64,000 bases of DNA, taken from Sphingomonas sp. 28-63-12. Its GTDB lineage: Bacteria > Pseudomonadota > Alphaproteobacteria > Sphingomonadales > Sphingomonadaceae. The notes below the pieces were generated by a model. The model was given only the letters and a program-made list of their open reading frames with translations, searched no databases and had not been told where the DNA came from. Every line of letters starts with the position of its first letter. Within the stretch, counting starts at the first letter, position 1. The stretch spans positions 1 through 64,000 of the forward strand of contig NCGD01000013.1 of NCBI GenBank assembly GCA_002281535.1, given 5' to 3'. A program made the translations under genes and the position numbers. Positions 1-12,310 of the stretch are shown in pieces.

Positions 1-1342
<1,342 letters not shown>

Positions 1343-1345
1343 TGG

Positions 1346-1436
1346 AGCGTCGCCCCGGCGAAAGCCGGGGCCTCAGGCCGCAAGGGCGCGGTCTGTGGCA
1401 CGAGATTCCGGCGTTCGCCGGGATGACGAGGTAGGA
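1346..1436. repeat. Intergenic palindromic repeat between atpA and atpG
   Basis: The gap contains a compound palindrome: a CCCCGGCGAAAGCCGGGG hairpin near 1353, and a GTC...GGGATGAC arm closing it near 1420-1432. The same design recurs at 19428-19516 and 37341-37422. It resembles the REP-like extragenic palindromes common in sphingomonad genomes. Its presence inside an operon argues against a strong terminator, but it could stabilise or attenuate the mRNA. Confidence 0.6.
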
Positions 1437-1441
1437 ATAGA

Positions 1442-2319
1442 ATGGCGAGCCTAAAGGCCCTTAAGATCCGCATCGGCTCGGTGAAGTCGACGCAGAAGAT
1501 CACTCGAGCGATGAAGACCGTCGCTGCCGCGAAGCTGCGCCGCGCGCAGGAAGCGGCCGTGGCCGCGCGTCCTTATGCGCAGCGGCTGGAAGCAGTGATG
1601 GCATCGCTCGCGTCGAAGGTCACGGTGAGTGAATCGTCGCCCAAGCTGCTCGCGGGCACGGGCCGGAACGAGGTTCATTTGCTGGTGGTCGCAACCGCCG
1701 AGCGTGGCCTGGCTGGCGGCTTCAACACCAATATCGTCCGTCTCGCTCGCCGCACCGCCGATGCGCTGATCGCCGACGGCAAGACCGTCCGTTTCTATCT
1801 CGCTGGCCGCAAGGCCCGCGTGCTCAACCGCTTCTATCCCGGCATGATCCACAATGACCGTGACATGAGCGGCGCGCGCAACCCCGCCTTCGTCCATGCC
1901 CATGCGCTCGCCGAAGACCTGATGACGCGCTTCGAGAAGGGCGAATTCGACATCGCCCATCTGTTCTATTCCAACTTCCGCTCGGCGCTGGTCCAGGAAC
2001 CCGTGGTGCAGCAGATCATCCCGGTGCCGCTGCCGACGGCATCGGTTGCGGCCGCACAGGCGTCGCTCGCGGCGGTCGAATATGAGCCTGACGAAGAGGG
2101 CATCCTCGCTGAGCTGCTGCCGCGCAACATCGCGATCCAGCTCTATGGCGCGATGCTCGAAAACAATGCCGGCTTCTATGGCGCGCAGATGACGGCCATG
2201 GACAATGCCACACGCAATGCGGGTGACATGATCCAGAAGCTGACCATCCAGTATAACCGGACCCGCCAGGCAGCGATCACGACCGAACTGGTGGAAATCA
2301 TTTCCGGCGCGGAGGCGTT

Positions 2320-2323
<4 letters not shown>
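1442..2323 (+). CDS. atpG: ATP synthase F1 subunit gamma
   Basis: Gamma is the rotating central stalk that couples proton flow through Fo to catalysis in the alpha3beta3 ring. The 293-aa protein opens with the conserved segment [20 protein letters not shown], which leads the N-terminal coiled-coil helix. It ends with the matching C-terminal helix ([15 protein letters not shown]...[15 protein letters not shown]). Length is normal for alphaproteobacteria. It overlaps the next gene by 4 bp (2320-2323), which implies translational coupling to the lipoprotein gene. Confidence 0.98.
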
Positions 2324-4376
<2,053 letters not shown>

Positions 4377-4385
4377 GAGATATCA

Positions 4386-4495
4386 AGCCCCTCCCCTTCA
4401 GGGGAGGGGTTGGGGTGGGGCGGGGTCCGTCTCACCGAGACCGGGGGATTTGCTGACAGCCCCCACCCCAACCCCTCCCCTAAAGGGGAGGGGCT
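4386..4495. repeat. Long inverted repeat between atpD and atpC
   Basis: Two 35-nt arms, 4386-4420 and 4461-4495, are reverse complements with a single mismatch and enclose a 40-nt loop. Each arm also contains its own small hairpin (CCCCTCCCC..GGGGAGGGG). The structure fills the atpD-atpC gap. Similar CCCTCTCCC/GGGAGAGGG material occurs at 21490-21715 and 36079-36283, so it belongs to a dispersed repeat family. It could act as an RNA processing or attenuation element reducing epsilon expression. Confidence 0.8.
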
Positions 4496-4510
4496 AAGTG
4501 AGACGGAACC

Positions 4511-4762
4511 ATGCTGCACTTCGAACTCGTGACCCCAGAAAAGCTCGTCCGTTCCGAGGACGTCTATATGGTCGTCGTCCCTGGCTCCGAGGGTGATTTC
4601 GGCGTGCTGCACGGCCATGCGCCAGTGATGTCGACGGTCCGCGATGGGGCGCTGCACATCTATCGCACCGAAAAGGGCGAGCCCGAGATGCTGCCGATCA
4701 AGGGTGGCTTTGCCGAAGTGAATGAGCGCGGACTGACCGTGCTCGCCGAACAGGCCGGCTGA
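4511..4762 (+). CDS. atpC: ATP synthase F1 subunit epsilon, short form
   Basis: Epsilon binds gamma at the bottom of F1. At 83 aa this protein contains only the N-terminal beta-sandwich ([13 protein letters not shown]..., [25 protein letters not shown]). The roughly 50-residue C-terminal helical hairpin of the ~135-aa E. coli-type epsilon is absent. That helical part normally brakes ATP hydrolysis, so inhibition must be weak or done by another protein such as the alphaproteobacterial zeta subunit. The frame ends cleanly at 4762, so this looks like a natural short form and not a truncation. Confidence 0.95.
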   Translation: MLHFELVTPEKLVRSEDVYMVVVPGSEGDFGVLHGHAPVMSTVRDGALHIYRTEKGEPEMLPIKGGFAEVNERGLTVLAEQAG

Positions 4763-4884
4763 TCGCCGCCGCTCGGCATTCCGTGCCATTATTAACGATA
4801 ATGCCGCTTTCCGACGGGCACGGTTAAGGAAACCTCAAACCTTGGCGGTTACGCCGATCGGGTGATCAACAGGAATCGCCCTAA

Positions 4885-6429
4885 ATGAGTGCGTTTGGAC
4901 GCCGTAGCGGTGCCGGCAGCGGCACGCCGCCGACGCGCCCGGCCTTTGGTGTCGCCCGGCCAATGCAGGGCGGTGGCCCCGCCCGCCCGGCCGATATGGA
5001 TGGCGGCGACCAATTCCCTCCGGTCAACGGCGCGCCGCTGTCGCCGCTCGACATCGATACCGGATCGTCTGGTGGCACGATGCCGGGCACGGCGATGGAC
5101 GCCATGCAGCGGCTCCAGGACCGCCAGGCGTCGTCGGGCGATGCCGGCCAGTCACGGATGGAGGGATTCGAAACCTCGATCCACAAGATCAAGGAACAGG
5201 TGCTGCCGCGCCTGCTCGAACGCGTCGACCCGGAAGCCGCCGCCACGCTCAACAAGGATGAGCTGGCCGAGGAATTCCGGCCGATCATTGGCGAAGTGCT
5301 CGCCGAGCTGAAGCTTACGCTCAACCGCCGCGAGCAGTTTGCTCTTGAAAAGGTGCTGATCGACGAGCTGCTCGGCCTGGGGCCGCTCGAGGAATTGCTG
5401 GCCGATCCGAACATCTCGGACATCATGGTCAACGGCCCCGAGCAAACCTATATCGAGCGCAAGGGCAAGCTGGAGCTCGCCAATATCCAGTTCCGCGACG
5501 AGGAACATCTGTTCCAGATCGCCCAGCGAATCTGCAACTCGGTCGGCCGCCGCGTCGACCAGACCACCCCGCTCGCCGATGCGCGCCTTAAGGATGGCAG
5601 CCGCGTCAACGTCATCGTGCCGCCGCTCAGTTTGCGCGGCACCGCCATCTCGATCCGCAAATTTTCTGCCAACCCGATCACGCTCGACATGATGGCCGGC
5701 TTCGGCTCGATGAGCCCCAAAATGGCGACCGCACTGAAGATTGCCGGCGCGTGCCGCTTCAACATCGTCATCTCGGGCGGTACCGGCTCGGGCAAGACGA
5801 CGATGCTCAACGCGCTGTCGAAGATGATCGACCCCGGCGAACGCGTGCTGACGATCGAGGACGCGGCCGAGCTCCGCCTGCAACAGCCGCACTGGCTGCC
5901 GCTGGAAACCCGACCGCCCAACCTCGAAGGCCAGGGCGAAATCTCGATCCGCGATCTCGTGAAGAACGCACTGCGTATGCGGCCTGACCGGATCATCCTG
6001 GGCGAAATTCGTGGCTCCGAATGCTTTGATCTGCTCGCTGCCATGAACACCGGCCATGATGGCTCGATGTGTACGCTTCACTCCAACTCCCCGCGCGAGG
6101 CGCTGGCGCGGATGGAGAACATGGTGATGATGTCGGACATCAAGGTGCCCAAAGAAGCCATTTCGCGCCAGATCGCCGATTCGATCGACCTGATCATCCA
6201 GGTGAAGCGTCTGCGCGATGGCTCGCGCCGCGTGACCAACATCACCGAGGTGATCGGCATGGAAGGCCCGGTGATCGTCACCCAGGAGCTGTTCAAGTTC
6301 GAATATCTCGACGAAAGTGCCGACGGCAAGATCATGGGCGAATATCGCTCGATGGGCCTGCGCCCCTACACGCTCGAAAAGGCGCGGCAATATGGCTTCG
6401 ACCAGGCCTATCTTGAGGCGACGTTATAG
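4885..6429 (+). CDS. cpaF: CpaF/TadA-family type II/IV secretion ATPase
   Basis: Hexameric ATPase that powers assembly of Flp/Tad pili or related secretion machines from the cytoplasmic face. The 514-aa protein has a low-complexity N-terminus of about 80 residues rich in Gly, Pro and Ala. An all-alpha/beta N-terminal domain follows (ISDIMVNGPEQTYIERKGKL). The Walker A box GGTGSGKT is near residue 298. Downstream are the Asp-box ERVLTIEDAAELRL, Walker B RIILGEIRG and the His-box TGHDGSMCTLHSNSP. All catalytic motifs are intact. No other cpa/tad gene lies within the window, so it is an orphan here and its pilus partners must be elsewhere. Confidence 0.9.
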   Translation: MSAFGRRSGAGSGTPPTRPAFGVARPMQGGGPARPADMDGGDQFPPVNGAPLSPLDIDTGSSGGTMPGTAMDAMQRLQDRQASSGDAGQSRMEGFETSIHKIKEQVLPRLLERVDPEAAATLNKDELAEEFRPIIGEVLAELKLTLNRREQFALEKVLIDELLGLGPLEELLADPNISDIMVNGPEQTYIERKGKLELANIQFRDEEHLFQIAQRICNSVGRRVDQTTPLADARLKDGSRVNVIVPPLSLRGTAISIRKFSANPITLDMMAGFGSMSPKMATALKIAGACRFNIVISGGTGSGKTTMLNALSKMIDPGERVLTIEDAAELRLQQPHWLPLETRPPNLEGQGEISIRDLVKNALRMRPDRIILGEIRGSECFDLLAAMNTGHDGSMCTLHSNSPREALARMENMVMMSDIKVPKEAISRQIADSIDLIIQVKRLRDGSRRVTNITEVIGMEGPVIVTQELFKFEYLDESADGKIMGEYRSMGLRPYTLEKARQYGFDQAYLEATL

Positions 6430-6469
6430 GCCGTTCCCGTCACGGTTCGTTCGCGCTACGGATGGGATA

Positions 6470-7642
6470 ATGTCCCGGCTGCCGATCCTTTTTGCCCTGT
6501 CGCTGATCGGCGCCGCGCCGCCGCCAAGCACGGCTGTCTCGACGCTTGCCGCAGACAGTGAAGCGCGCTGGGTGCCGTTTGACCTGACACCCGGCAACCA
6601 AATTCGATTTACCGTGGCGATCAACGGCGTTGCCGCTACCGCGATTCTCGATACCGGTGTCAGTGCATCGGTCATTTCCCGCAGTTTTGCAGCAACTTAT
6701 CGGATGCGCGTACAACCGCGCGGCAATGCCAGCGCGATCGGCGGCAACGTCGCGATTGGCTGGACGCCGACGCAGAATATCGCCTTTGGCGGCATGGTGC
6801 GGCATGGCGGCGGGATCACCGTCACGGCGCTGCCGGCAATCGCCACCGGCAGTACTCATCCGGTTGATGTTCTGGTCGGCCATGACCTGATCGATGCCTA
6901 TGCGATCGATATTGATTTTGAGGGGATGCGATTTCGCCTGCTCAAGTCGGGCCAGCTGCCGTTTCGCGGCACCAGCGCACCGCTGAGCATCGCCGCGAAC
7001 CAGAATGTCTACGTCACCGAAGCCGTGCTCGGCGGACGTCGGCTTACCCCCATGGTGGTCGACACCGGCGACGGGTCGTCGATCACCCTGTCCCAGGAAT
7101 CGTTTCGCGCTGCCCGGGTCGTTGGCCTGCCGACGACGACGACAATCGCTTATGGACTTGGCGGCCCGCTCGTCACCGATCTGGCGATCGTGCCCAGCCT
7201 GACGATCGGCAAGCTGACCGCCAGCAATGTTGAAATCCGGGTCGAGCGGCGCGGCGGATTTTCGCAGCAGATCGGCGCCGCCGGCCGAATCGGATCGGGC
7301 TTCCTGCAACATTATCGAGTGTTGCTTGATCCAGCCGCTGGTCATGTCGTTTTCGGCCCCACCAGCCAGACCGGCATGCCACCGATGCGGTCCACCAGTG
7401 GCATCCTGGTGGCAACGGAGACGGCGCGGCTGCGGGTGCTGCATGTCATGCGCGGCAGCCCGGCCGAAGCAACCGGCTGGCGCGCCGGTGACCTGATCTG
7501 CGCGATTGACGGCACGCCGGTTCCCACCGATTACAGCGGCAGCGAGATCAGCAGCTGGTCAATCGGCTCACCGGGCCGGGTCGTCCAGCTCAGCGGCTGC
7601 GACGGCACGGAGCGGCGGCTCAAGCTCGGCAATTTCTACTGA
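6470..7642 (+). CDS. Secreted retropepsin-like aspartyl protease with C-terminal PDZ-like domain
   Basis: The 390-aa product starts with a signal peptide (MSRLPILFALSLIGA). Two aspartyl-protease-like halves follow, each with a D-T-G motif: ILDTGVSASVIS near residue 65 and VVDTGDGSSITL near residue 200. This is the layout of the bacterial two-lobed retropepsin/clan AA family. The last ~90 residues (RVLHVMRGSPAEATGWRAGD, then LICAIDG) have the glycine-loop pattern of a PDZ domain. ATG at 6470 gives a proper signal peptide; longer frames upstream run back into cpaF. Likely periplasmic; substrate unknown. Confidence 0.8.
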   Translation: MSRLPILFALSLIGAAPPPSTAVSTLAADSEARWVPFDLTPGNQIRFTVAINGVAATAILDTGVSASVISRSFAATYRMRVQPRGNASAIGGNVAIGWTPTQNIAFGGMVRHGGGITVTALPAIATGSTHPVDVLVGHDLIDAYAIDIDFEGMRFRLLKSGQLPFRGTSAPLSIAANQNVYVTEAVLGGRRLTPMVVDTGDGSSITLSQESFRAARVVGLPTTTTIAYGLGGPLVTDLAIVPSLTIGKLTASNVEIRVERRGGFSQQIGAAGRIGSGFLQHYRVLLDPAAGHVVFGPTSQTGMPPMRSTSGILVATETARLRVLHVMRGSPAEATGWRAGDLICAIDGTPVPTDYSGSEISSWSIGSPGRVVQLSGCDGTERRLKLGNFY

Positions 7643-7654
7643 TCGCGGTGATCG

Positions 7655-7840
7655 TCATGCGGTGAAGGCGATGCTTGCCAGAATCGCGGCGACGATCAGC
7701 GCCAATATCTGCACCGTCGGCCAATCGACGATCCCGACCGCATCCAGATTCTCGCGCCGCGCGCGACGCCAATCGCGCCAGCCGCTAAACACCGCGATTG
7801 CCAGTGCAGCCACCGCCCCCTCCCAAAGCCCTGCTTGCAT
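7655..7840 (-). CDS. Small two-helix membrane protein
   Basis: A 61-aa product with hydrophobic segments at about residues 5-19 and 43-60, separated by a very basic linker (WRDWRRARREN). A strong ribosome binding site (GAGAGGGG) sits 3-8 bases before the ATG, which supports it as a real gene although it is short. It is convergent with the aspartyl protease gene and divergent from the methyltransferase-like gene. I do not recognise the family. Confidence 0.55.
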   Translation of the reverse strand: MQAGLWEGAVAALAIAVFSGWRDWRRARRENLDAVGIVDWPTVQILALIVAAILASIAFTA

Positions 7841-7899
7841 GATCCCCTCTCGCTCGCCAAAAAAGCCTGCAACTAAGCCCTGTTGAACAAGGAATCGTG

Positions 7900-8703
7900 A
7901 TGCGCCACCGCTTTTTGATCACCGCCGTCGCGGCGACTGCCCTGACGATGGCGGGAGGAACGATCGCTGCCACCGTCAAACCCGGCCCGGCGCTGGTCAA
8001 AGCGGTCAAGGCGCCCAGCCGGACGCCGGCCAACGCCGCCCGCGATGCCTATCGCCACCCAGCCGAAACCCTTGCCTTTTTCGGCGTCAGGCCCGGCGAC
8101 ACGGTGGTGGAGATCTGGCCGAGCGGGGGCTGGTATACCGAAATCCTCGCCCCGTATCTGGCCAACGGCACGCTCTACGCCGCCACTCCGTCTGCGGCCG
8201 CCCGCAATGGCGTGATTCGGTTACAGGCGGCGCATCCGGCCGTTTACGGCAAGATCAAATTCGCGGTCTTCCCCAGCGCCGACGCCAGCGCCGGCGTGCC
8301 GGCCGGGTCGGCCGATGTGGTACTGACGTTTCGCAACGTCCATAATTGGAGCTTCGGCGCGACCGACCAGACCCAGGCGGCCTTCGACCAGATGTTTGCC
8401 ATGCTCAAGCCGGGCGGCACCCTTGGCCTGGTCGAGCATCGGCTTCCGGAGGACGCCCGTGGCATCACTGAAGCGCAAAGCGGCTATATGAAACGCTCCT
8501 CGGTGATCGGCTTTGCGACGAAAGCGGGATTCAAACTGGCCGCCGAAAGCGACATCAACGCCAACCCCAAGGATAGCCACGACTATCCTGGGGGCGTCTG
8601 GACCCTGCCCCCCAGCTATGCCGAAAAGGACGTCAACCGTGCGCGCTATGCCGCCATCGGCGAGAGCGACCGGATGACGCTCAAATTCATCAAGCCGCGC
8701 TAA
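7900..8703 (+). CDS. Exported class I SAM-methyltransferase-like protein
   Basis: 267 aa with an N-terminal signal peptide ending near TIAA, followed by a Rossmann methyltransferase-like domain. VRPGDTVVEIWPSGGWYTEI corresponds to motif I, and FAMLKPGGTLGLVEHR to the post-core strand. Motif I has WPSGGW where cytoplasmic enzymes have the G-x-G loop. An exported SAM-dependent fold is biochemically odd because SAM is not expected in the periplasm, yet homologues with signal peptides are widespread in proteobacteria. I chose ATG at 7900; a GTG one codon earlier is possible. The next gene starts 4 bp downstream, so the two are probably co-transcribed. Confidence 0.75.
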   Translation: MRHRFLITAVAATALTMAGGTIAATVKPGPALVKAVKAPSRTPANAARDAYRHPAETLAFFGVRPGDTVVEIWPSGGWYTEILAPYLANGTLYAATPSAAARNGVIRLQAAHPAVYGKIKFAVFPSADASAGVPAGSADVVLTFRNVHNWSFGATDQTQAAFDQMFAMLKPGGTLGLVEHRLPEDARGITEAQSGYMKRSSVIGFATKAGFKLAAESDINANPKDSHDYPGGVWTLPPSYAEKDVNRARYAAIGESDRMTLKFIKPR

Positions 8704-8707
8704 CCGC

Positions 8708-9271
8708 ATGACCGGCCAAGCACCGAACCGGAACGGCTTGTGGGCCTGGATCGTCGGTCCGGGGGCAACCCGTGCCGACACCGGACTGACAATTGCGGCA
8801 ATGGTGCTAGCGGTGCCGCTGGCGGCTAGTGCCATTATCGCCGCCGGCCCGGTCGGCTGGCATTGGTGGCAGTGGCTGTTCGTCCTGCTGCTGGCGAGCG
8901 ACCTTGGCGGCGGCATGATCGCCAATGCGCTGCCGGCCACCAAACGCTGGTATCACCGGGACAGGGCACAGGAGCCCCGCATGCTGGCCTTTGCCGCGTT
9001 GCACCTGCATCTGCCGGTACTCGCCCTGATCGTCCCCGGTGCAATGCCGCTGGGGGCGGCGTTACTCGGCTATATCTGGCTGCTGGGCGGGGTCACCGCC
9101 CTGCTGGCAGTGCCCCATCGCCAGCGGCTGGCGGTTGCCTTGGCGTTCACCGCGCTTGGCACGGTGTTGCTGGGCCGGCTGGTGCCAATCGACAGCGCGC
9201 TCGGCTGGATGCCGCTGGCATTGTATCTGAAAATCCTGGCCGGCCACCTGATTGGGCCGGACACGGCGTGA
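8708..9271 (+). CDS. Polytopic membrane protein of unknown function
   Basis: 187 aa with about five hydrophobic segments (near residues 25-48, 55-75, 95-115, 117-135 and 140-165). A conserved-looking polar stretch SDLGGGMIANALPATKRWYH is followed by a histidine-rich patch (ALHLHLPVL). It starts 4 bp after the exported methyltransferase-like gene and ends 3 bp before the convergent phaR gene. No enzymatic motif is recognisable. Operon placement suggests a joint role with the preceding gene. Confidence 0.7.
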   Translation: MTGQAPNRNGLWAWIVGPGATRADTGLTIAAMVLAVPLAASAIIAAGPVGWHWWQWLFVLLLASDLGGGMIANALPATKRWYHRDRAQEPRMLAFAALHLHLPVLALIVPGAMPLGAALLGYIWLLGGVTALLAVPHRQRLAVALAFTALGTVLLGRLVPIDSALGWMPLALYLKILAGHLIGPDTA

Positions 9272-9274
9272 CTG

Positions 9275-9817
9275 CTATTTGTCGAGCCGCTCGATCTTTT
9301 CCTGCAAGCGGTTGAGTTCGGCCTTCAGCGTGGCGATTTCTTCATCCTTGCTGGCTGCCAGATCGGGCTTGCCGCCGGGCTTGAAGGCCGCGGTGGCAGC
9401 TTCGAACATGGCGATGTTGCGCTTGGCGATCTCGGCAAAGGGCGAATGGGCGAACGCGCCCTCTACGGCCGATTTGAACTGCACTTGATTGCGCCGAAAG
9501 CCTTCCATCGACGCTTCGAGATAGCCGGGCACCATGGCCTGCATCGAATCGCCATACATTGAAATCAGCTGGCGCAGAAAATTCACCGGCAGCATGGTCT
9601 GGCCGCGCGATTCCTCTTCCATGATGATCTGGGTCAGGACATTATGGGTGATATCTTCATCGGTCTTGGCATCGACGACCTTGAAGTCGCGCCCCTCGCG
9701 CGTCATCGCAGCCAAATGCTCAAGGGTGATGTAGGACGAGGTCTCGGTATTATAGAGCCGCCGATTGGCGTATTTTTTGATGATGACAACGCCATCATCC
9801 GGTACAGTCTTTTTCAT
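9275..9817 (-). CDS. phaR: Polyhydroxyalkanoate synthesis regulator PhaR
   Basis: PhaR proteins bind DNA and PHA granules and repress phasin and PHA genes until polymer accumulates. The N-terminal PHB/PHA accumulation DNA-binding domain is unmistakable (VIIKKYANRRLYNTETSSYI, residues ~11-30). A helical middle region follows (FLRQLISMYGDSMQAMVPGY). A short coiled coil closes the protein (EEIATLKAELNRLQEKIERL). 180 aa is normal. It is divergent from the PhaC-like and thiolase genes, with only a few bases between the start codons, so one control region probably serves both. Confidence 0.93.
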   Translation of the reverse strand: MKKTVPDDGVVIIKKYANRRLYNTETSSYITLEHLAAMTREGRDFKVVDAKTDEDITHNVLTQIIMEEESRGQTMLPVNFLRQLISMYGDSMQAMVPGYLEASMEGFRRNQVQFKSAVEGAFAHSPFAEIAKRNIAMFEAATAAFKPGGKPDLAASKDEEIATLKAELNRLQEKIERLDK

Positions 9818-9833
9818 GGGAGATCCCCCGAGG

Positions 9834-10940
9834 GTGCGTGATGGCCCTGTAACACCGTTCTATGCCGCGCCGCAACACGGACCGCGCCCGCTGCCCCTAT
9901 TCCTGGAAATGCTGCGCACCGAAACCGCAGCATCGCCCGATCGGCTGCGTGCGGCGCTGGCCGGGCTGGCAGCCTATCAGGCCGCAGATCGCGGGGCAAA
10001 GCGCCGGCTGGGCGGCGTCCGCCATCGCCGCGGCCGCGCCCGGTTGCGCAACTATGGCGGCGCGGGCCCACCGGTGATCTTCATTCCCTCGCTGATCAAT
10101 CCCCCCTTCATTCTCGATCTGACCCGCCGCCAATCGCTGCTGCGCTGGCTCGCCCAACAGGGGCACCGCACGCTGCTGCTCGATTGGGGCACACCGGATG
10201 CGGCAGCGCGGGACATGGATATTGCCGATCACGTCACCCAGTTACTGCTGCCGCTGATCCGCCGGCTGGCCGAGCCGCCGATTCTGATCGGCTATTGCCT
10301 GGGCGGAACGATCGCCGCGGCCGCCGCCTGCCTGACGCCGGTTGCCGGGCTGGCGATGATCGCCGCCCCCTGGCAGTTTGACGGCTTTGACACGGGGGCG
10401 CGGGCGCGCATCGCCGAACTCTGGGCCGCCGCCAGGCCCGCCTGCAAGGCCATGGGATTTGTGCCGATGGAGGTGCTCCAGACGGGCTTCTGGCAGCTCG
10501 ATCCCGCCCGCACGATCAGCAAATATGAAGCTTTTGCGGCAATGCCCCCCGGCGGCGATGCCGCGCGCACCTTTGTCGCGCTGGAAGACTGGGCCAACGC
10601 CGGCGCACCGCTCACCTTTGCAGCCGGCGCCGAGATGTTCGAATCGTTGTTCGCCAACAACATCACCGGCGCGGGCGGCTGGACGATTGCCGGCACCGCG
10701 ATCGATCCGGGCGGATTGGCCTGCCCGACGATCGATTTCGTCTCGATGCATGATCGGATCGTGCCCGCCGCCAGTGCCATCGGCTTTGCCGATCGCCGCG
10801 AATTGGCGGCAGGCCATGTCGGCATGATTGTCGGCAGCGGGGCGCGGGCGCAATTATGGCAACCGCTTGCTGACTGGATTAGCCGGACCCGGGCGGGTAG
10901 AGAGGCGCCACATCATTCCGCACGCAGGAGCCCGCCATGA
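9834..10940 (+). CDS. Short PhaC-like alpha/beta hydrolase (putative PHA synthase)
   Basis: About 368 aa with the polyester-synthase version of the lipase box, GYCLGG, placing Cys155 as nucleophile. The Asp (SMHDRIVP) and His (AGHVGMIVG) of the triad are also visible, and the lid region has the LLDWG motif seen in PhaC. Class I PhaC proteins are near 600 aa. This one is closer in length to class III PhaC, which needs a PhaE partner that is not seen here. It could be a short synthase or a related thioesterase or depolymerase. GTG at 9834 has a GGGAG site 11 nt upstream; ATG at 9816, which overlaps the phaR start, is the alternative. The end overlaps phaA by 4 bp. Confidence 0.7.
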   Translation: MRDGPVTPFYAAPQHGPRPLPLFLEMLRTETAASPDRLRAALAGLAAYQAADRGAKRRLGGVRHRRGRARLRNYGGAGPPVIFIPSLINPPFILDLTRRQSLLRWLAQQGHRTLLLDWGTPDAAARDMDIADHVTQLLLPLIRRLAEPPILIGYCLGGTIAAAAACLTPVAGLAMIAAPWQFDGFDTGARARIAELWAAARPACKAMGFVPMEVLQTGFWQLDPARTISKYEAFAAMPPGGDAARTFVALEDWANAGAPLTFAAGAEMFESLFANNITGAGGWTIAGTAIDPGGLACPTIDFVSMHDRIVPAASAIGFADRRELAAGHVGMIVGSGARAQLWQPLADWISRTRAGREAPHHSARRSPP

Positions 10941-12109
10941 CCGATATCGTCATCACCGCCGCCAAACGCACCCCTGTGGGCAGCTTCATGGGCGCCTTTG
11001 CGGCGACGCCGGCGCATGAGCTTGGCCGGATTGCGATCGACGCGGCAATGGCGCAGGCCGGAATCGCCGGGGAGGATGTCTCGGAAGTCATTCTCGGCCA
11101 GGTGCTGACGGCAGCCCAGGGGCAAAATCCCGCGCGCCAGGCGGCGATGGCAGCGGGCGTGCCCCGGGAAATTCCCGCCTGGGGCGTCAACCAGGTTTGC
11201 GGCTCGGGCCTGCGGGCTGTCGCACTCGCCGCGCAAGCCGTCGCCACCGGGGATTCGACCATCGTCATCGCTGGCGGTCAGGAATCCATGTCGCTCAGTC
11301 CACATGCGCAATTCCTGCGTGCCGGGCAGAAAATGGGCGATCTCCAGCTGATCGATACGATGATCAAGGACGGGCTGATGGACGTGTTCAACGGCTATCA
11401 TATGGGCATCACCGCCGAGAATTTGGCCGAACAGTATCAGGTCACGCGCGAAGAGCAGGACATCTTCTCGGTCGCCTCGCAGAACAAGGCCGAAGCCGCG
11501 CGTGCCGCCGGCCGCTTCAAGGACGAGATCGCGACCGTGACGATCAAGGGCCGCAAGGGTGACACGGTCGTCGCCGATGACGAATATATCCGCGCTGGAG
11601 TCACGATCGACGGCGTTTCGGGTGTGCGCCCCGCGTTCAAAAAGGACGGCACCGTCACCGCTGCCAACGCCAGCGGGCTGAACGATGGCGCCGCGGCGCT
11701 GGTCATCATGTCGCGCGCCGAAGCCGAACGCCGGGGCAGCCCGATCCTCGCGCGGATCGCGAGCTGGGCCTCGGCCGGAGTCGACCCGTCGATCATGGGC
11801 ATCGGCCCTGTGCCCGCAACACGGCGTGCGCTCGAAAAGGCCGGTTGGGCGATCGGCGATCTCGACCTGATCGAATCCAACGAGGCTTTTGCCGCCCAGG
11901 CACTGTCGGTAAACAAGGAACTCGGCTGGGATCCGGCGCGGATCAACGTCAATGGCGGCGCGATCGCGATCGGCCATCCGATCGGCGCATCGGGCGCGCG
12001 AATCCTGACGACATTGCTTTATGAGATGGGCCGGCGCGACGCCAAAAAGGGCCTGGCGACGTTGTGCATCGGCGGCGGCATGGGGATCGCGCTTTGCGTG
12101 GAGCGGTAG
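10937..12109 (+). CDS. phaA: Acetyl-CoA C-acetyltransferase (beta-ketothiolase)
   Basis: Condenses two acetyl-CoA into acetoacetyl-CoA, the first step of PHB synthesis. It also runs in reverse in beta-oxidation. 390 aa with the active-site Cys88 ([11 protein letters not shown]), His347 ([16 protein letters not shown]) and Cys377 ([10 protein letters not shown]), all intact. The 4-bp overlap with the PhaC-like gene and the divergent phaR put it in a PHA locus. The reductase phaB is not in the window. Confidence 0.93.
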   Translation: MTDIVITAAKRTPVGSFMGAFAATPAHELGRIAIDAAMAQAGIAGEDVSEVILGQVLTAAQGQNPARQAAMAAGVPREIPAWGVNQVCGSGLRAVALAAQAVATGDSTIVIAGGQESMSLSPHAQFLRAGQKMGDLQLIDTMIKDGLMDVFNGYHMGITAENLAEQYQVTREEQDIFSVASQNKAEAARAAGRFKDEIATVTIKGRKGDTVVADDEYIRAGVTIDGVSGVRPAFKKDGTVTAANASGLNDGAAALVIMSRAEAERRGSPILARIASWASAGVDPSIMGIGPVPATRRALEKAGWAIGDLDLIESNEAFAAQALSVNKELGWDPARINVNGGAIAIGHPIGASGARILTTLLYEMGRRDAKKGLATLCIGGGMGIALCVER

Positions 12110-12310
12110 GCCGCGGCCGGCCAAGACAGAATGTTTGCCCAGCATACAGCGGACTGGAATATTATTACGTCAGTGTGACAATCAAGTAACAAGCCCCAAG
12201 CAATAGACGGGCAATTCTTACAGGGACCTGACGGCCATATTGCATATTTTTGGCTGGCGGATTTCTATCCTCGAATCCGGGCAGTTCCGTCCGGTGACAG
12301 GGGCACCTCC

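Noticed and set aside
4377..4510. Terminator between atpD and atpC
   Set aside because: The long hairpin has no T-tract and lies inside the operon; listed as a repeat.
5152..6390. 412-aa open frame antisense to cpaF
   Set aside because: His/Arg/Asp-rich shadow frame typical of high-GC antisense DNA; the plus-strand frame has all CpaF motifs.
10913..12145. 410-aa open frame antisense to the thiolase gene
   Set aside because: Composition of a GC shadow; the plus-strand thiolase has all catalytic residues.
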